Shown piece after piece: positions 60,501 to 64,000 of a stretch of DNA of 64,000 nt; the stretch's first letter is position 1, and each line of letters starts with the position of its first letter. The notes under the pieces are model-generated. The model had not been told where the DNA came from. It ran no database searches and was given only the letters and a program-made list of their open reading frames with translations. Location of the stretch: the NCBI GenBank assembly GCA_022316685.1, contig JAKJHU010000085.1:2046001-2110000 (forward strand). Reading direction: 5' to 3'. The position numbers and the translations under genes were made by a program. This DNA comes from Progne subis subis. Its lineage: Eukaryota > Chordata > Aves > Passeriformes > Hirundinidae.

Positions 60501-63500
60501 CCGGGGCGGGGGGCAGGCCGCCGTGTCCTGGCTCAGCTCAGCACCCTCTGTCCTCCCCAGGTCACCTCGGATCTGTTTGAGCAGACCTTCGGGCCGCCCA
60601 ACGGCGTTTGGGACGACAGGTACAGGGGGGACCAGCAGGGGACAGCGGCCGCTGCCACCTGGGACCGACCTGCCTTTGTCCACAGGGATGCACAGATCGA
60701 GAGCCTGAAGAAGGAGGTGGAAACGCTCCGTGCAGAGATGGAGAAGATCAAACTGGAGGTAAAGCCCAGCTGGGGTGGGGGAATGGGGTGGGATCTGGTG
60801 CTGTTTGCTGTGGAAACCCTGAAGGGATGCAGCAGGAGTGGGGTCCTGGCGTCCAGTGTTGTGTTTTGGGACCTCTCCCAGTGCCAGGATGCAATTCCTG
60901 CCGGGATGGGGGCACGTGAGACCTGTCCCTCGCTGTCCTGATGTTACCAACGGGGACAGAGTGACTGCAGGGGCGGAGGGGAGATCTTTCCCATGTGTCC
61001 CACGGCTGCTTTGCCCAGATTGCAGCTGGGCACCTGGGCAGGGGCGCTGGGGAGGGCAGGGCCGTGCCCCAGCGCCCGGTGACCCCGCAGGCGCAGCGCT
61101 ACATCACCCAGCTCAAGGCGCAGGTGAACAGCCTGGAGGGAGAGGTGGAGGAGCAGCGCAAGCAGAAGCAGAAGGCGCTGGTGGACAACGAGCAGCTGCG
61201 GGATGAGCTGGAGAGGCTGCAGAGGGTGAAGCAGGACAGCGACAGGTCACAGCGGCTCTGCGCCGAGGCCGAGAGTACGTGACGTGCCCTGGGGTGTGCC
61301 GTGGTGCCCGGGGCCCCTGGGCTGCCCCTGTGGTCACTGTGGGTCTGTCGCCCCTGCAGAGAAAGCCAGCGCCACCGAGATCCGCTACACCAAGCTGAAG
61401 GAGAAGCACAGCGAGCTCATCAACACCCACGCCGAGCTCCTGAGGAAGGTAACGCTGCTGCCTCTGCAGGCAGGGGCTGACACTGAGGGCAGCGTCCCAG
61501 AATCAGATCCCTCCCTTTCGGGGCTGGGGTATCCATGGCAGAGCTGAGCACCCTTTCCCTCTTCCATCATGCTCCCTTCGGGTGTTTTTGTTGGGTTTTT
61601 TTGGGGGTGTTTTGCTGTTGGTTGGTCTGTTTCTGCTGGTTTCTGTGGCCAGTGCAGCTGGTGGGATGTCACTTGTACCAGCAGTCACAGGATGCTTGGC
61701 TCCGGTCCTGGAGAGGGGCTCTCGAGGGCTGTGATGGGGATCCTGTGTCTCAGTTGTGCCACTCAGCTGTTTCGTTTGTTTGCTTTGGGTGTTTTGGTCT
61801 TGCTTTTGTCTCTTTGTCCCTCTGCCACCACTGGTGTGGCTCGTGCCTGCCCAGTCCCCCTGCACTGGTCCCATCTGGGGAGGGGGAACCCCTTGAACCC
61901 ACATCCACTGGCAGCCAGCAGTTTGGATGCTGTGAGAAAACCATCTTAGAATTATCCCCTGAGCCAGAATCTGGTTGGGATGAGTGTGGGGATGGTGAGG
62001 GACCCCCTGGGAATGCCCTGTGTCCCCCCACAGAACGCTGACACCGCCAAGCAGCTGACGGTCACACAGCAGAGCCAGGAGGAGGTGGCACGTGTCAAGG
62101 AGCAGCTGGCATTTCAGGTGGAGCAGGTCAAGCGAGAGGCTGAGATGAAGGTGAGCTCTGGATCCTTCCCTGCTCCCCTGCCAGCACTGAGCCCTCCCCA
62201 GCCTGGGAAATGCAGTTTGGGAGCGAGGGAAAGGGGTGGTTGTTGCTTTTGGGCCCTGGCTCCTAGGGAAGGTGTTAATTCATGACTCATTTCCTCTTGC
62301 CCAAATCTGCCTTTTCCTCCCCCAAGAAAACACCACAATGCAAATTGATGGGTTTGAGTGCTTTCGTTCTCTCTGGGGCTCAAGATGGGGGCTGCCCCCA
62401 AAATTCCTGGCGTGGGGAAAAGGAGCCTTTCCAGGAGACCCCCCAGAACCCCCTCCCTGCAAAACGTGGCAGGGTTCATTCCCTCCGTCCCGGCTGGTGC
62501 CGGGGCGCGGCAGGGGCTGAGCCCTGGGCACGGTGTGTGGGCACAGCTGGAGGACCAGAGCGTGCAGATGGAGCAGCTGAGGCGGGAGCTGGACGCCCGC
62601 CGGGACGAGCTGGAGCAGGCGCAGCGCTCGCTCAGCCACGCCAAGCAGGTACGGGGCTGGGGGGGCAGCAGGAGCCCAGCTCCCCGTCCCACCCTGCCAC
62701 GGGGGCTGGAGCTGCCTCCACTGCTGAGCCAGAGCCCCGAGGAGCTGCCATCAGCGTCACACAGCTCCTGCCTGCGTGTCTGTTGGGCTCCCGGCAGTGG
62801 CAGGGGGGTGACGGCATGTCCTGGCCCCCCCCCGGCAGGCAGGCGCGGAGCTCAGCGCCCAGGTGGATGCTCTGCACGCCGAGAAGGAGGTGCTGAGGCG
62901 GTCTGTGAGCGAGAAGGAGTGTGAGCTGCTGTCCACACGTGGCCTCGTCGAGGAGAAGGAGCTGCAGCTGAGCCAGGAGGCAGACAAGGCCACCAGGGAG
63001 ATCCGAGAGCTCCAGGGCAGGCTCCTGGAGAAGGTATGGTGCTGTGTGAAGGGCCCAGCGCCCCTCTGCTCAGCGGGGTGAGGTGTCTGGGGGTGCCAGC
63101 CAGTGTAGCCAGTGGGATATCCCAGTCATGGGTCTAATCCTGGAAAGGGGCTCTCGAGGGATATGCTGCTGTGCCACTCACCTGTTCATCCTGCCCCACA
63201 GAGCAACCAGGAGCAGAGCCTGCAGCAGAAGCTGCTGGAGGAGCAGTTTGGAGTCCTGCAGGAGACAGTGAGGGAAGCCCAGGAGATGCTCCGTGATGCC
63301 GTGGCCAAGCTGGATGACCCCCTGCACCTCCGCTGCACCAGCTCCCCAGGTGTGTCCTGCTCATCCAGGGGCTGAAACACGCTCTGCCTTCTCCCTCCTG
63401 GACAGATAAAGTTGCATCTCAGCTCTCCCGTGGCATTTTTTCCATCATGCCTGAGGCGGTTTGGGTCAGACTTCCCAGGATGAATTTTTAGCTCTCACCT

Positions 63501-64000
63501 TCAGCACTGTTCTGCTCAGATTTTAGTGCTGTTCCCCAGCCAGGGTGGGACCTCAGTGGTGCCTCATGGAGTCAGCAGTGGTGCAGACACCCTCCAGCCT
63601 GGCCAGTGCTAAGGAAATGAACTGAAATTCCTTGCAGATTACCTGCTGAGCCGGGCGCAGGCGGCGCTGGAGTCCACGGATGCCCTGGAGAAGGGGCACG
63701 CGCAGTACGTGGCCTCCATGGCAGGTACCTGGGGCTGGGGACCGGCACTGCTCCCAGCTTGCTCCTGTTTCCATACATCCGGCAGCCCCCGGTGCCACCG
63801 GCAATGCCCTGCTGACAGAGGGAGCCCCGGGGGGGTTCCCGTGTGCCGCTTCGAGCTGGAGTGGTCAATCCCAACATCTCCGAGTCTTGTACTGACCCCT
63901 GAGTGCCTTCAAGGACGGGCTGCAGCCCCCAGGAGCTGGCAGGGGGTGCCCTGGGCTGGCAGCTGCTGACCCTGTGCTGTGTCTGGCAGATGCTGCGGGG
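51541..64000 (+). CDS. HIP1R: HIP1R, huntingtin-interacting protein 1-related (5' 21 coding exons, partial)
   Basis: HIP1R links clathrin-coated pits to actin: an N-terminal ANTH domain binds phosphoinositides, a central coiled coil binds clathrin light chain, and a C-terminal THATCH/talin-like domain binds F-actin. Exons: 51541-51633, 56497-56560, 56955-57097, 57399-57455, 57694-57774, 57875-57951, 58247-58308, 59375-59515, 59968-60025, 60113-60188, 60349-60486, 60561-60619, 60686-60758, 61091-61274, 61360-61448, 62034-62150, 62547-62648, 62839-63033, 63202-63349, 63638-63724, 63990-64000+. All phases agree over 685 codons (human 1,068 from memory). Exons 1-10 are ANTH (for example FTFWSYAIGLPL), exon 11 has the acidic EDEEPENLIEIS segment, and exons 13-19 are heptad coiled coil. 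The THATCH domain lies beyond the window. Intron 1 has a GC donor (CCAG/GCAAGG). Confidence 0.96.
53194..53340 (+). repeat. 40-41 bp tandem repeat, 3.6 copies, in HIP1R intron 1
   Basis: Units start at 53194, 53235, 53275 and 53315 with TGTCAC(A/G)GGGGTGCTGC and contain TGGCACATCCCCTCCTCATC. Copies 2 and 3 are identical. Copy 1 differs slightly and copy 4 is cut short after TGGCACCTCTG. The near-identity points to recent expansion. Confidence 0.95.
59138..59245 (+). repeat. Intronic repeat A, copy 1 (HIP1R intron 7)
   Basis: About 105 bases share clear similarity with 61484-61593, including GGGGT(A)TCC(G/A)TGGCAGAGCTG(G/A)GCACCC and a shared end GGGTGTTTTTG. Same orientation as copy 2. I do not recognise the family. 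Confidence 0.75.
61484..61593 (+). repeat. Intronic repeat A, copy 2 (HIP1R intron 15)
   Basis: The partner of 59138-59245; it begins GAGGGCAGC and ends GGGTGTTTTTG. No open frame, terminal repeat or target duplication could be defined. Confidence 0.75.
61641..61772 (+). repeat. Intronic repeat B, copy 1 (HIP1R intron 15)
   Basis: Shares CCAGTG(C/T)AGC, TGGGAT(G/A)TC, AGTCA and TCCTGGA(G/A)AGGGGCTC followed by TCGAGGG and a TGTGCCACTCA block with 63090-63185. It lies about 50 bases downstream of repeat A copy 2, so A and B may be parts of one element. Confidence 0.7.
63090..63185 (+). repeat. Intronic repeat B, copy 2 (HIP1R intron 18)
   Basis: The partner of 61641-61772 with internal deletions. 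It stops just before the polypyrimidine tract of the next exon. Confidence 0.7.

Overview
This is a 64 kb piece of a vertebrate nuclear genome, almost certainly from a bird. The clues are truncated CR1 LINE copies with the typical avian 3' end, compact introns, CpG-island promoters on most genes, and proteins that are co-linear with known amniote orthologues. Genes were rebuilt by joining exons at splice sites and checking the phase at every junction. The reconstructions give ANAPC7 565 aa, ARPC3 178 aa, GPN3 284 aa and DENR 200 aa, all close to or equal to the human lengths as I remember them. No prokaryotic-type system, CRISPR array or intact mobile element is visible.

Layout: (1) 1-4255, plus strand: the 3' end of ATP2A2 (SERCA2), including the last exon of the SERCA2a isoform. 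(2) 4256-9976: intergenic sequence plus the ANAPC7 3'UTR. (3) 9977-28042, minus strand: ANAPC7, ARPC3 and GPN3 head to tail with short spacers. (4) 28043-29400: a CpG-rich bidirectional promoter between GPN3 and DENR with a TCTCGCGAGA palindrome. (5) 29401-34247, plus: DENR. (6) 35895-49224, plus: CCDC62, whose 3' half is ambiguous. (7) 51541-64000, plus: the first 21 coding exons of HIP1R, cut by the window end.

The genes are unrelated housekeeping or tissue genes rather than one pathway: ER calcium pumping (ATP2A2), cell-cycle ubiquitination (ANAPC7), actin branching (ARPC3), RNA polymerase biogenesis (GPN3), ribosome recycling and re-initiation (DENR), a germ-cell coiled-coil protein (CCDC62), and endocytic clathrin-actin coupling (HIP1R). 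ATP2A2-ANAPC7-ARPC3-GPN3 and DENR-CCDC62-HIP1R are two blocks that, from memory, lie roughly 12 Mb apart on human chromosome 12q24. Here they are fused at the GPN3/DENR promoter.

The main oddities are: three GC-AG introns (two in DENR, one in HIP1R); three perfect RNA polymerase III B-box matches spaced exactly 21 bp apart at the CCDC62 promoter; a stop codon, early poly(A) signal and frame conflict in CCDC62; inverted CR1 copies around the ANAPC7 promoter; and several tandem repeats around HIP1R.
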